Positions 41,514 through 49,384 are shown, counted from the stretch's first letter. The stretch is 64,000 bases of DNA from Flavobacterium sp. N1736 (GCF_025947065.1 NZ_CP109994.1:1426001-1490000); one strand, 5' to 3'. Notes: generated from the sequence alone by a model not told the origin. Numbers and translations are program-made.

Positions 41514-42956
41514 ATGAAAAAATTAATTTTAATAGTATTTATCAGTTTAAGTTTTTCTTGCTTAGCTCAAAAAAAATTAAACCATTTATCCGAAACAGAA
41601 ATTGTTGCATCAATGGATAAAAATGCCGAAATTTTATTAGAAAATTCAAAAGCCAATTCTGTTTCTATTGGCATTGTAAAAGATGGCAAAACCTATACAA
41701 AACATTACGGAGAAATAGACAAAGGAAAGGGTAATCAAGCCAATAATAATACTGTTTTTGAAATTGCTTCGATTACAAAATTATTTACAGGATTATTAAT
41801 GGCACAAGCTGTCGTTGAAAGAAAAATAAGTCCGGATGATGACATTAGAAAATACATAACAGGTTCATATCCTAATTTGGAATATCAGGGGAATCCAATA
41901 AAAATAAAAGATTTGGTTTCTTTTAAAACCGGCTTTAATAAAGATTTACCGGATAATTCAGAATTCAGAAAAAATCCAAACGACAGCAGTTATATTGGTT
42001 TTAAAAAATTAGATGAATCCTATTCCAGAGAAAAATTCTTTGCAGATTTAAAAACAATAAAATTGAATACTTTGCCCGGAACTAAATTCAAATATAGTAA
42101 CGGAAGCGTTCAATTGGCAGCACATATTCTAGAGAATGTTTTTCATAAAAGTTATGAAACGTTGTTGAAAGAAAATATTCTGTCAAAACTAAATATGACG
42201 TCAACCACATTAAATCCTGAGAAAAGTATTGTTATAGCAAATGGTTATAATGGTAAAAAACAAATGCCAACGCTATCTGATAATCTTTGGGGCGCTGCAG
42301 GATATTTAAAATCGACTTTGGGTGATTTAACTAAATTTCTTGCCTTTGAAATAAACACCAACAATAAGGTAGTTTTGGAATCTCAAAGAAATCTTTTAAA
42401 TTCAGATAGTGATTTTAACGGTTATTTTTGGGATGGAATACAGGTTGATAACAATGGTAAAAATTGTTGGAAACACGGTGGCGCTTTTGGCGCGCAAAAT
42501 ATGTTTTTGGTTTATCCGGAACGTGGTTTAGGAATTTCTATTATTGTAAATATAAGTAATGAAAAAACTGCAAATGCATTAGGAAACGCAATAGTGGCAA
42601 TATCTGGTGATTTACTGGCGAAAAATGAAGTCAAAAAAGAAATTTACGGATATAAAATAACTAATAATAATGTGATTTTTACTTATCAGCATGATAAATC
42701 GCTTGATGCAGGTTTAGTAAAAAGTGTTGCAATTGCGGGATCTTTTGACAATTGGAATCCGAATGATAAAAACTATCAAATGGTTCGAATAAACAAAAAT
42801 ACTTTTGAACTCTCTGTTCCAAAAAGCCAGTTTGAAAAAGATAAAATTAATATGTTCAAATTCGTTATCAATAAAACCGGTTGGGTAAAATCTCCAAAAG
42901 GTGCTTTAAATATGGAGAACGGACCTGATCAAAATTTACTTTTAAAAATCGATTAA
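41514..42956 (+). CDS. Serine hydrolase (class C beta-lactamase fold) with C-terminal CBM48-like domain
   Basis: The 480-residue protein has a signal peptide (…SFSCLAQ) and a beta-lactamase-like serine hydrolase domain: SxxK ASITKL at Ser86/Lys89, Tyr-x-Asn in KFKYSNGSVQLA, and a late HGGAFGAQN replacing the KTG motif. The last ~95 residues (VIFTYQHDKSLDAGLVKSVAIAGSFDNWNPNDKNYQM...FKFVINKTGWVKSPKG) look like a CBM48/AMPK glycogen-binding fold. The enzyme may be an esterase, D-peptidase or lactamase. The fusion is unusual. It follows the BlaI/M56 operon but a terminator lies between, so regulation by BlaI is possible yet not shown. Confidence 0.85.
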   Translation: MKKLILIVFISLSFSCLAQKKLNHLSETEIVASMDKNAEILLENSKANSVSIGIVKDGKTYTKHYGEIDKGKGNQANNNTVFEIASITKLFTGLLMAQAVVERKISPDDDIRKYITGSYPNLEYQGNPIKIKDLVSFKTGFNKDLPDNSEFRKNPNDSSYIGFKKLDESYSREKFFADLKTIKLNTLPGTKFKYSNGSVQLAAHILENVFHKSYETLLKENILSKLNMTSTTLNPEKSIVIANGYNGKKQMPTLSDNLWGAAGYLKSTLGDLTKFLAFEINTNNKVVLESQRNLLNSDSDFNGYFWDGIQVDNNGKNCWKHGGAFGAQNMFLVYPERGLGISIIVNISNEKTANALGNAIVAISGDLLAKNEVKKEIYGYKITNNNVIFTYQHDKSLDAGLVKSVAIAGSFDNWNPNDKNYQMVRINKNTFELSVPKSQFEKDKINMFKFVINKTGWVKSPKGALNMENGPDQNLLLKID

Positions 42957-42983
42957 GATATAATTACACAAATAAAAAACCAT

Positions 42984-43017
42984 AAAAAAGACTTTGTTTA
43001 ACTGCAAAGTCTTTTTT
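42984..43017 (+). terminator. Terminator after the serine hydrolase gene
   Basis: The stem AAAAAAGACTTTG / CAAAGTCTTTTTT with an 8-base loop ends in a T-run, 28 bases after the stop. Confidence 0.85.
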
Positions 43018-43044
43018 TATATCTTTGATAAAAATTAACCTACC

Positions 43045-43185
43045 ATGTATAAAATTCTAGCCAAAATAAATAAGATTCTTTTACCCAGTTTTACCAAGCA
43101 GGGTTTGGACATTTCTAAAGCAAAAAAATGGCAAATGGCAATTATTGGTTATCGCGCTTATGTAACAAAACGCGCTTTAGAATAG
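43045..43185 (+). CDS. Small conserved-looking protein of 46 residues
   Basis: A 46-codon frame starts at 43045: MYKILAKINKILLPSFTKQGLDISKAKKWQMAIIGYRAYVTKRALE. It is basic, with a hydrophobic-helix-like N-terminal part and no signal peptide. It begins just after a terminator, so it is a stand-alone unit. Similar short proteins occur in Flavobacteriaceae and are sometimes annotated by association with the tmRNA system, but I cannot support a function from sequence. Confidence 0.55.
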   Translation: MYKILAKINKILLPSFTKQGLDISKAKKWQMAIIGYRAYVTKRALE

Positions 43186-43305
43186 TTTAAAACCAATTTT
43201 TTTTAAAATATTGATTTCATTTCAACGCCATTTTCTATTTGAATAAATTAGAAAAAAATATCCTCCAAAACTGATTCCCGGTTTTGCTTTCATTATAATT
43301 TTTCC

Positions 43306-44151
43306 ATGAAAAATAAAGAATTTAATATTCCTCCTGTTCCGGCAGTACTTTTAGCTATTATTAGTGTACAATGTGGGGCGGCAATTGCTAAAATGCTTTT
43401 TCCCGCTATTGGTGCGGCAGGAACGGCGTCAATACGAATTGGAGTTTCGGCTTTGATTTTACTTTTAGCGTATAGACCAAATTTAAAAGCAATTACGCGT
43501 GAACAATGGAAAATTGTAGTTCCTTATGGTTTGTCATTGGGCGCAATGAATTTAATTTTTTATTTTGCCATAGAAAGAATTCCAATTGGGTTGGCGGTTA
43601 CTTTAGAATTCATCGGACCTTTATTGGTTGCAATAATTGGCTCAAGACGTTTGATAGATTATTGTTGGGTTTTACTCGCCGCAGCCGGAATTGTTTTAAT
43701 TGCACCATGGTCAAATGCCAGAATTGACTCTTTGGGAGTTTTATTTGCTCTTTTAGCAGGAGCACTTTGGGCTGCATATATTGTTTTGGGCGGAAAAATA
43801 TCCAAAATAATGAATAGTGGTCAGGCTGTTTCTACCGGAATGTTATTTGCCGCAATTTTAATTCTCCCATTCGGTTTTTACGAAAATGGCCTAGCGAATC
43901 TTACTCCAAAACTTTTTGGTATGGGCGTTGCGCTTGCTCTTTTATCAAGTGCTATTCCGTTTACATTAGAAATGAAAGCTTTAGGGCAGCTTCCTCCTCG
44001 TACTTTTAGTATTTTAATGAGTCTTGAACCTGCAGCAGCTTCTGTTTGTGCTTTTATATTTCTTCAGGAAAATTTAAGTTTTTACGAAATATTAGCTGTT
44101 GTTTGTGTTGTAGTTGCTTCGGCAGGATCTACTTTAACAGCCAAAAAATAG
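43306..44151 (+). CDS. EamA/RhtA-type transporter
   Basis: The 281-residue protein has about ten hydrophobic helices and two EamA halves (KMLFPAIGAAGTASIRIGVSALILLLAYRPNLKAITREQW and AIPFTLEMKALGQLPPRTFSILMSLEPAAASVCAFIFLQE), resembling the RhtA threonine/homoserine exporter. It sits in the inner membrane and probably exports amino acids or related metabolites; the substrate is uncertain. It is separated from its neighbours by terminators or repeats. Confidence 0.88.
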   Translation: MKNKEFNIPPVPAVLLAIISVQCGAAIAKMLFPAIGAAGTASIRIGVSALILLLAYRPNLKAITREQWKIVVPYGLSLGAMNLIFYFAIERIPIGLAVTLEFIGPLLVAIIGSRRLIDYCWVLLAAAGIVLIAPWSNARIDSLGVLFALLAGALWAAYIVLGGKISKIMNSGQAVSTGMLFAAILILPFGFYENGLANLTPKLFGMGVALALLSSAIPFTLEMKALGQLPPRTFSILMSLEPAAASVCAFIFLQENLSFYEILAVVCVVVASAGSTLTAKK

Positions 44152-44174
44152 ATTTACAAAATTCTAAATATTTA

Positions 44175-44214
44175 AAATTCCAAATCCCAACTTTAAAATT
44201 GGAATTTGGAATTT
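44175..44214. terminator. Hairpin between EamA and fasciclin genes
   Basis: The stem AAATTCCAAATCCCAA / TTGGAATTTGGAATTT (one mismatch) lies between two convergent genes. It has no strong U-run. The same CCAAA/TTTGG theme appears at 33577-33621 and 52752-52804. Confidence 0.5.
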
Positions 44215-44245
44215 ATAAATTGAAACTTGAATTTTAAAATTGGTA

Positions 44246-44800
44246 TTACATTTTTGGCAATAATACAGTATCTACAACATGAATTACACCATTTGATTGG
44301 TTTACATCTGCAATAGTAACTTTGGCTTTGTTACCGCTTTCGTCACTGATATATAAGTCTTTTCCATCCATCCAGGCAGTTAAAGTTCCACCGCTTACAG
44401 TTTTAAGAGTTGCTTTTCCCTTACCTGCTTTTATTGCTTTTGCAATATCAGAAGAGTTCATTTTTCCCGCAACAACGTGATAAGTTAAAACAGTTTGTAA
44501 CATTTTGATGTTTTCTGGTTTTAATAATGTATCAACAGTTCCCGCTGGCAACTTGTCAAACGCGGCATTTGTTGGGGCAAAAACGGTGAATGGTCCTTTA
44601 CTTTGTAATGTTTCTACTAATCCTGCAGCTTTTACAGCAGCAACAAGTGTAGTATGATCTTTTGAATTAACGGCATTTTCGACAATATTTTTAGTTGGAT
44701 ACATTGCTGCTCCACCAACCATTACAGTTTTTTGTGCAAAAGATGCAAATCCAAATCCTAATGTTAAGATTGCTACGGCTAAAAATTTTCTAGTTTTCAT
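44246..44800 (-). CDS. Fasciclin (FAS1) domain protein
   Basis: The 184-residue protein has a signal peptide (…FGFASFAQ) and a single FAS1 domain at about 40-182, with the conserved GPFTVFAPTNAAFDKLPAGTVDTLLKPENIKMLQTVLTYHVVAGKM and NGVIHVVDTVLLP motifs. FAS1 proteins are cell-surface or periplasmic adhesion domains. It is a stand-alone gene with no obvious partner; the mature protein has no lipid anchor or sorting signal that I can see. Confidence 0.92.
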   Translation of the reverse strand: MKTRKFLAVAILTLGFGFASFAQKTVMVGGAAMYPTKNIVENAVNSKDHTTLVAAVKAAGLVETLQSKGPFTVFAPTNAAFDKLPAGTVDTLLKPENIKMLQTVLTYHVVAGKMNSSDIAKAIKAGKGKATLKTVSGGTLTAWMDGKDLYISDESGNKAKVTIADVNQSNGVIHVVDTVLLPKM

Positions 44801-45009
44801 AATTAATATTTTAAGTTATAAGCTCATTTACGCTGGAATATTGGTTTTGGTTTTGGCAATAAAATAAAAAAGCTCAAATTTTATTGTAAAATCCTCAAAA
44901 TACGTTGTAAAACAAGACTTTAAAACATGGATTTATTTTTGAATTATTTTTAAAATGAGTTAAATTTTGTTTTAGTTTTATCATTAACTTTATTAAAAAA
45001 TGATTCATT

Positions 45010-45534
45010 ATGGAAAATCTGCCTAAAAAAGTAAGAAGCAAAAAGTTAAATACAAGAGTTGATTTGACCGCAATGGTTAGCGTTTCTTTTTTGTTGATTA
45101 TATTTTTTATGGTCACGATTGAGTTGTCGAAACCGAAAATTTTAGATTTAAGTTCTCGCGATAATGGATGCTGTGACTGTCGAGAATATCGAGATTACGG
45201 AGAAAATAGGTCAATAACTTTAATGTTAGGCGAAAACAATAAATTGATATATTATATGGGACTTTTGGATTCTCCTATAATTGCTCCAAAAGAAATCAAA
45301 TACGGCAGAGAGGGAATCCGAAAAGAATTACTAAAAAGAAAAAAAAGCATACTTGAATTTGCTGCAAAAGGCGCTAAACCAAAAAATCTAATTGTAATTA
45401 TTAAACCAAGCAAAAAATCTAATTATGGAAATCTAGTTGACATTTTAGATGAAATGAAAATTGCAGAAATTGATACTTATGCAATTGTACCTGAGTTTAC
45501 ACCTAAGGAAACAAAACTATTAGCTTCCAAATAA
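45010..45534 (+). CDS. ExbD/TolR-family protein, orphan
   Basis: The 174-residue protein has the ExbD/TolR layout: a short cytoplasmic start, one membrane helix at about 22-39 (MVSVSFLLIIFFMVTIEL; Asp18 just before it takes the expected place), and a periplasmic domain ending in NYGNLVDILDEMKIAEIDTYAIVP. Normally it works with ExbB and TonB to power outer-membrane uptake, but neither is encoded next to it. Right after the helix is an unusual cluster of cysteines (DNGCCDCREYR, Cys54, 55 and 57). Single-gene context makes its energising role uncertain. Confidence 0.88.
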   Translation: MENLPKKVRSKKLNTRVDLTAMVSVSFLLIIFFMVTIELSKPKILDLSSRDNGCCDCREYRDYGENRSITLMLGENNKLIYYMGLLDSPIIAPKEIKYGREGIRKELLKRKKSILEFAAKGAKPKNLIVIIKPSKKSNYGNLVDILDEMKIAEIDTYAIVPEFTPKETKLLASK

Positions 45535-45552
45535 AAAATATACGCATTTTTT

Positions 45553-45629
45553 GTCTTTGCGAAGAACCAAGCAATCCCACTAACAAAAGGTTCTATACAA
45601 AGTGAGATTGCTTCGTTCCTCGCAAAGAC
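45553..45629. repeat. Intergenic palindromic repeat, family 1 copy 2
   Basis: This is the same element as at 321-404, in reverse orientation: arms GTCTTTGCGAAGAACCAAGC and GCTTCGTTCCTCGCAAAGAC. The loop is shorter but keeps CACTAACAAAAGG. The element is downstream of the ExbD gene, between convergent genes. Confidence 0.75.
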
Positions 45630-45699
45630 AGTCTTCACCAAAGTTAAAACTGGAAACCTGAAACAAATAAAAACTTAAAACAAAACATTAAAGCAAAAA

Positions 45700-45725
45700 A
45701 AAGTCCCACATTGCTGTGGGACTTT
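45700..45725 (-). terminator. Terminator of rpsA
   Basis: The perfect 11-base-pair stem AAAGTCCCACA / TGTGGGACTTT with a 4-base loop is followed on the minus strand by an 8-T run. It lies 22 bases after the rpsA stop. Confidence 0.9.
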
Positions 45726-45746
45726 CTATTTATAGGAAACTAAGAA

Positions 45747-47528
45747 TTATTTTTTCTCAGTTTTTTCCATTTTAGCTTTCAATGCAGCTAATACATCATT
45801 ATTATCTCCTAAAGTTGCAGCTGGTGCATTTGTGTTAGAAGAGTTAGATGAAGTATTTTCAGTTGCAGCTTTCACATTTTTCTCTTCTTCTTCACGGAAG
45901 ATAGCAGTGTGAGAAGCAACTACTCTTTTGAATTCTTTGTTAAATTCGATTACTTTGAAATCAGCAGTATCACCTTTTTTCAATTTCTTTCCGTCTTCTT
46001 TTTCAAGGTGACGAGTAGGAATGAAAGCAACGATATCATCTCCGAATTCTACAGTAGCTCCTTTGTCAACGATTTCAGAAATTTCACCATTGTGGATAGT
46101 TCCTACAGCGAAAGAATCTTCGTATTGATCCCAAGGATTAGCAGTAGTTTGTTTGTGACCTAAAGATAATTTACGTCCTTCAACATCTAATTCTAATACA
46201 ACTACATCAAGTTTCTCACCAACATTTACAAATTCAGATGGGTGTTTGATTTTCTTAGTCCAAGATAAGTCAGAGATGTAAATTAATCCATCAATTCCTT
46301 CTTCTAATTCTACGAAAATACCAAAGTTTGTAAAGTTTCTAACGATACCTGTATGTTTAGAACCTACTGGGTATTTAGAAGTAATGTCAGTCCATGGATC
46401 TTGAGTCAATTGTTTGATACCTAATGACATTTTACGGTCATCTCTATCTAAAGTTAAGATAACAGCTTCAACAACATCTCCAACTTTTACGAAATCCTGA
46501 GCAGAACGTAAATGAGTTGACCATGACATTTCAGAAACGTGGATTAAACCTTCAACACCTTCAGCAACTTCGATAAATGCACCGTAATCAGCGATTACAA
46601 CTACTTTACCTTTTACTTTATCACCAATAGTTAAATTAGCATCTAAAGCATCCCATGGGTGAGCGTTTAATTGTTTCAATCCTAATTGAATTCTTGTTTT
46701 CTCATCATCGAAATCAAGGATTACAACGTTTAATTTTTGGTCTAATTCAAGAACTTCGCTTGGGTGGTTTATTCTACTCCAAGAAAGGTCAGTAATGTGA
46801 ATTAATCCGTCAACACCACCTAAGTCAATGAATACACCATAAGAAGTAATGTTTTTAACAACACCTTCTAATACTTGTCCTTTTTGTAATTGACCGATGA
46901 TTTCTTTTTTCTGTACTTCGATATCAGCTTCGATAAGCGCTTTATGAGATACAACAACGTTTTTGAATTCGTGGTTAATTTTTACCACTTTGAATTCCAT
47001 CATTTTATTTACATATACATCGTAGTCTCTAATTGGCTTAACGTCAATTTGAGAACCAGGTAAGAAAGCTTCAATTCCGAAAACGTCAACGATCATACCA
47101 CCTTTAGTTCTGCATTTTACAAAACCATTAACGATTTCTCCTGTTTCATTTGCAGAAATAACTCTATCCCATGATTTAATAGTACGTGCTTTTCTGTGAG
47201 ATAATACTAATTGACCTGTTTTGTCCTCACGGATGTCGATTAATACTTCTACTTTATCACCAACTTTTAAGTTTGGGTTGTAACGGAATTCGTTTAAAGA
47301 AATAACACCTTCCGATTTTGCGTTGATATCAACGATAACGTCTCTATCTGTAATTCTAACAACTACACCTTCAACTACTTCTTCTTGATCTGTAGCGATG
47401 AAAGTTTTTGAAACTAGTTCTTCGAATTCTTGTAAGTTTTTCTCATCTACTGCATCAATTCCTTCTTGGAAGTTATGCCAGTTAAAATTTGCTAAAAACT
47501 CTTCTTGTGATTTTAATTGTTCAGACAT
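45747..47528 (-). CDS. rpsA: 30S ribosomal protein S1
   Basis: Ribosomal protein S1 promotes mRNA binding and translation start. The 593-residue protein, from the ATG at 47526-47528 (MSEQLKSQEEFLANFNW), contains about six S1 domains in tandem (for example ITSYGVFIDLGGVDGLIHITDLSWSRINHPSEVLELDQ and ADYGAFIEVAEGVEGLIHVSEMSW). This is the normal length for Bacteroidota S1. A longer frame upstream (14 residues, MRNSRKTEYKFFIS) is rejected since it lies in the structured leader. It has a consensus promoter and a good terminator, so it is a single-gene unit. Confidence 0.95.
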   Translation of the reverse strand: MSEQLKSQEEFLANFNWHNFQEGIDAVDEKNLQEFEELVSKTFIATDQEEVVEGVVVRITDRDVIVDINAKSEGVISLNEFRYNPNLKVGDKVEVLIDIREDKTGQLVLSHRKARTIKSWDRVISANETGEIVNGFVKCRTKGGMIVDVFGIEAFLPGSQIDVKPIRDYDVYVNKMMEFKVVKINHEFKNVVVSHKALIEADIEVQKKEIIGQLQKGQVLEGVVKNITSYGVFIDLGGVDGLIHITDLSWSRINHPSEVLELDQKLNVVILDFDDEKTRIQLGLKQLNAHPWDALDANLTIGDKVKGKVVVIADYGAFIEVAEGVEGLIHVSEMSWSTHLRSAQDFVKVGDVVEAVILTLDRDDRKMSLGIKQLTQDPWTDITSKYPVGSKHTGIVRNFTNFGIFVELEEGIDGLIYISDLSWTKKIKHPSEFVNVGEKLDVVVLELDVEGRKLSLGHKQTTANPWDQYEDSFAVGTIHNGEISEIVDKGATVEFGDDIVAFIPTRHLEKEDGKKLKKGDTADFKVIEFNKEFKRVVASHTAIFREEEEKNVKAATENTSSNSSNTNAPAATLGDNNDVLAALKAKMEKTEKK

Positions 47529-47546
47529 GCTGATAAAAAATTTGTA

Positions 47547-47589
47547 TTCTGTTTTTCTTGAGTTTCTCAAAGCGATAGAAAAAACAGAA
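47547..47589 (-). promoter_or_regulatory. Structured 5' leader of rpsA
   Basis: In the leader between the promoter (47647-47677) and the start codon, an outer 10-base-pair stem (TTCTGTTTTT at 47547-47556 pairing with AAAAACAGAA at 47580-47589) encloses an inner perfect hairpin (TTGAG at 47558-47562 with CTCAA at 47566-47570, loop of 3). It ends 18 bases before the ATG and is followed by a U-rich stretch. It could be where S1 binds its own mRNA for feedback control, as known for the E. coli rpsA leader; here that is an inference. Confidence 0.5.
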
Positions 47590-47646
47590 GTTGTTTTACA
47601 TAAATAGTTGATACCTAATGGAAACTCTTCTCTGCCAAAAGGTTTG

Positions 47647-47677
47647 CAAAATTAATACATTTATTTGTAATAGCAAA
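47647..47677 (-). promoter_or_regulatory. rpsA promoter
   Basis: On the minus strand TTTG (47674-47677) is followed by exactly 19 bases and TAATTTTG (47647-47654), the full Bacteroidota housekeeping consensus. It lies about 120 bases upstream of the rpsA start, which gives a leader of about 110 bases. Confidence 0.75.
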
Positions 47678-47911
47678 ACAATTCTATATGATTATCAGTC
47701 ATTTGATCAGGAGCATATCTTGTAAGTCATTTCAAGACCCGAAGTCCCGCTTTCGCTCCTATCTTTTTCTGTCTAAAAAGCCAAAAAAAGGATATCTACT
47801 CAAATGAAATTCACTGAACTCCGATTAAAATAAAAACTAAGTGAAGTAATCGGGGCTAGATTAGAGGTTTTGTGGTTTTAAGAACTTTAAATTCCTAAGT
47901 TAATCTACAAC

Positions 47912-47965
47912 AAACCTGACAGGTTTTAAAAACCTGTCAGGTTTACTATGTGTAACTATCTTTTA
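47912..47965. repeat. Palindromic repeat, family 3 copy A
   Basis: The arms AAACCTGACAGGTTT and AAACCTGTCAGGTTT form a hairpin at 47912-47944. It is followed by ACTATGTGTAACTATCTTTTA (47945-47965), which recurs with one change after copy B (48860-48880). Together they form an element of about 54 bases just downstream of the higA stop, so it may also end transcription. The rest of 47691-47911 is AT-rich with nothing recognised. Confidence 0.8.
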
Positions 47966-47969
47966 TAAA

Positions 47970-48296
47970 TTACGAAACTTGTAAATTTTGATTTTCAATT
48001 TTTACACTAAAACTTATTTCAGCTTTAAGTGCTTTAAAAACCTTGATTATAGTATCAATAGTAGCACTATTTGCACTGCTTTCTAATTTAGAAATTTGTG
48101 CTTTTTTCACGCCTATTAATTCTCCTAATTGCTCTTGAGTTAATTTTCTCTCTTTTCTTGCACTCTTAATCATACGTCCTAAAAGATCCATTTTAAGTTC
48201 ATATTCATATTGATCTCTTTCTGGTGTCCCAATTGTTCCAATAACTTTATCTTTCATTTCAGAAAGTGAATATGATTTTATTTCTATCTTTTTCAT
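47970..48296 (-). CDS. higA: Antitoxin, XRE-type (HigA-like)
   Basis: The 108-residue protein has a helix-turn-helix XRE domain in its middle (MIKSARKERKLTQEQLGELIGVKKAQISKLESSANSATIDTIIKVFKAL, about 30-90). It ends in a beta-strand-like tail. It follows the toxin gene by 5 bases, the reversed toxin-first order of HigBA systems. The antitoxin is expected to bind the toxin and its own operator. The N-terminal KIEIKSYSLSEMKDKVIGTIG part is the likely toxin contact. Confidence 0.85.
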   Translation of the reverse strand: MKKIEIKSYSLSEMKDKVIGTIGTPERDQYEYELKMDLLGRMIKSARKERKLTQEQLGELIGVKKAQISKLESSANSATIDTIIKVFKALKAEISFSVKIENQNLQVS

Positions 48297-48301
48297 AGCT
48301 G

Positions 48302-48640
48302 TTATTTTATTTTATTTTCGAAATACTTTACCCTTATTTTATTTGCCCTCTCGATTTCATTTAAAGGAACTTTATCTACCTTTTTTATAAAGCCGTGAGT
48401 GGCAAAAACTAATGTCTCTTTATTATCTGATTTATCCCAAAATGCTAATAGTCTAATTTGCCTCCCTGCATATCTTGTTCTAAACTCCCATATATCATTG
48501 TTAAGTTTTTTAAACAATGTAGAATCTTGGTTATTCTCTGCAACATCAATATTATATAAAATTTTGGCACTAATCTTTTTGTCCAATTTAAATATAAACT
48601 CTCTTGCTTCCTCTAAAAATTTCGTTTCAAAATATTTCAT
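48302..48640 (-). CDS. higB: Toxin, HigB-like (RelE/ParE superfamily)
   Basis: The 112-residue protein is of the HigB/Gp49-like toxin family: AREFIFKLDKKISAKILYNIDVAENNQ, KKLNNDIWEFRTRYAGRQIRLLAFWDKSDNKETLVFATHGFIKKVDKVPLNEIERANKIRVKYFENK. The members are ribosome-dependent mRNA interferases that slow growth. It is the first gene of the pair and is preceded by a 46-base perfect palindrome with a consensus -7 element. Both the genes and the repeats around them look like an acquired module. Confidence 0.88.
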   Translation of the reverse strand: MKYFETKFLEEAREFIFKLDKKISAKILYNIDVAENNQDSTLFKKLNNDIWEFRTRYAGRQIRLLAFWDKSDNKETLVFATHGFIKKVDKVPLNEIERANKIRVKYFENKIK

Positions 48641-48655
48641 TCAAATTAGATATAA

Positions 48656-48703
48656 CAAAAATACCACAAAAGTTTCTAAATTTAGAAACTTTTGTGGTAT
48701 TTT
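48656..48703 (-). promoter_or_regulatory. Perfect 46-bp palindrome over the higBA promoter
   Basis: The bases 48658-48703 form a perfect palindrome with two 23-base arms and no loop, core TTTCTAAATTTAGAAA. On the minus strand TATTTTTG (48656-48663, exact TAnnTTTG) overlaps its end, and the higB start lies 15 bases beyond. This is the expected place for the HigA autoregulatory operator, but the element is much longer than usual operators. The remaining upstream DNA to 48826 shows nothing clear. Confidence 0.65.
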
Positions 48704-48826
48704 ATATTTATTAAAATTATTTGTTCAAATGCTCTTGATCTAAGCTTGAACAAAAACAAATATAATAAATTATCTACTATTTCAATAACCCAAAATAATC
48801 CTCTCAGGAAATCAATTTATCAATTC

Positions 48827-48880
48827 AAACCCGACAGGTTTTTAAAACCTGTCGGGTTTACTATGCGTAACTATCTTTTA
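48827..48880. repeat. Palindromic repeat, family 3 copy B
   Basis: The arms AAACCCGACAGGTTT and AAACCTGTCGGGTTT are at 48827-48859, followed by ACTATGCGTAACTATCTTTTA (one difference from copy A). It lies just downstream of the membrane protein gene ending at 48887, so it may end that transcript. Copies A and B in the same orientation bracket the higBA module. Confidence 0.8.
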
Positions 48881-48886
48881 ATTCTA

Positions 48887-49240
48887 TTATTTATTTGTTT
48901 TTATCCAAAACAATCCTCCTAAAACAGAAACCGGAGCAAAAACAAAAATCGCCAACAACTGCGTCCAGGAACTTCCGCTTGATTTAAAAAGTGAAAAAGC
49001 AGCAAAACCAGCCATTATAACAAAAAGTACATAATTTACTTTTAAGTTTTTGCTCTTCGAAATTAATTGCGCCACAAGTCCGCTTACAAAAGAGAAAACA
49101 GTTCCGTAAACAAAAGTCAAAACCATAAATAACTGAGAAGCATCTGCATGCGGATTCACTCCTGAAAATTTAAAAAGAAGTATTGAACTAATTACAAAAA
49201 TAGCATAACCCAGAATAACTCCTAAAATTTGTCTTATCAT
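48887..49240 (-). CDS. Small integral membrane protein
   Basis: The 117-residue protein has four hydrophobic helices (ILGVILGYAIFVISSILLF; LFMVLTFVYGTVFSFVSGLVAQLI; NYVLFVIMAGFAAFSLF; LLAIFVFAPVSVLGGLFW). It has no clear family for me. Its position between repeat copies B and C and its separation from the nucleoside permease suggest an independent gene. Expected in the inner membrane. Confidence 0.75.
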   Translation of the reverse strand: MIRQILGVILGYAIFVISSILLFKFSGVNPHADASQLFMVLTFVYGTVFSFVSGLVAQLISKSKNLKVNYVLFVIMAGFAAFSLFKSSGSSWTQLLAIFVFAPVSVLGGLFWIKTNK

Positions 49241-49301
49241 AATTATTATTTTTAAAAAAAATCCAATTAATAAACGATCCTGCTAAGATAATAAAAACAA
49301 T

Positions 49302-49334
49302 AAACCCGACAGATTTTAAAAACATGTCGGGTTT
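49302..49334. repeat. Palindromic repeat, family 3 copy C
   Basis: The arms AAACCCGACAGATTT and AAACATGTCGGGTTT (imperfect) resemble copies A and B but lack the trailing ACTATG part except TTATG. It lies in the spacer between the small membrane protein and the nucleoside permease. Confidence 0.75.
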
Positions 49335-49384
49335 GTTATGTAAAATTCATTTGTCAATGTTTAAACTTTGACAAAGATTTTATA

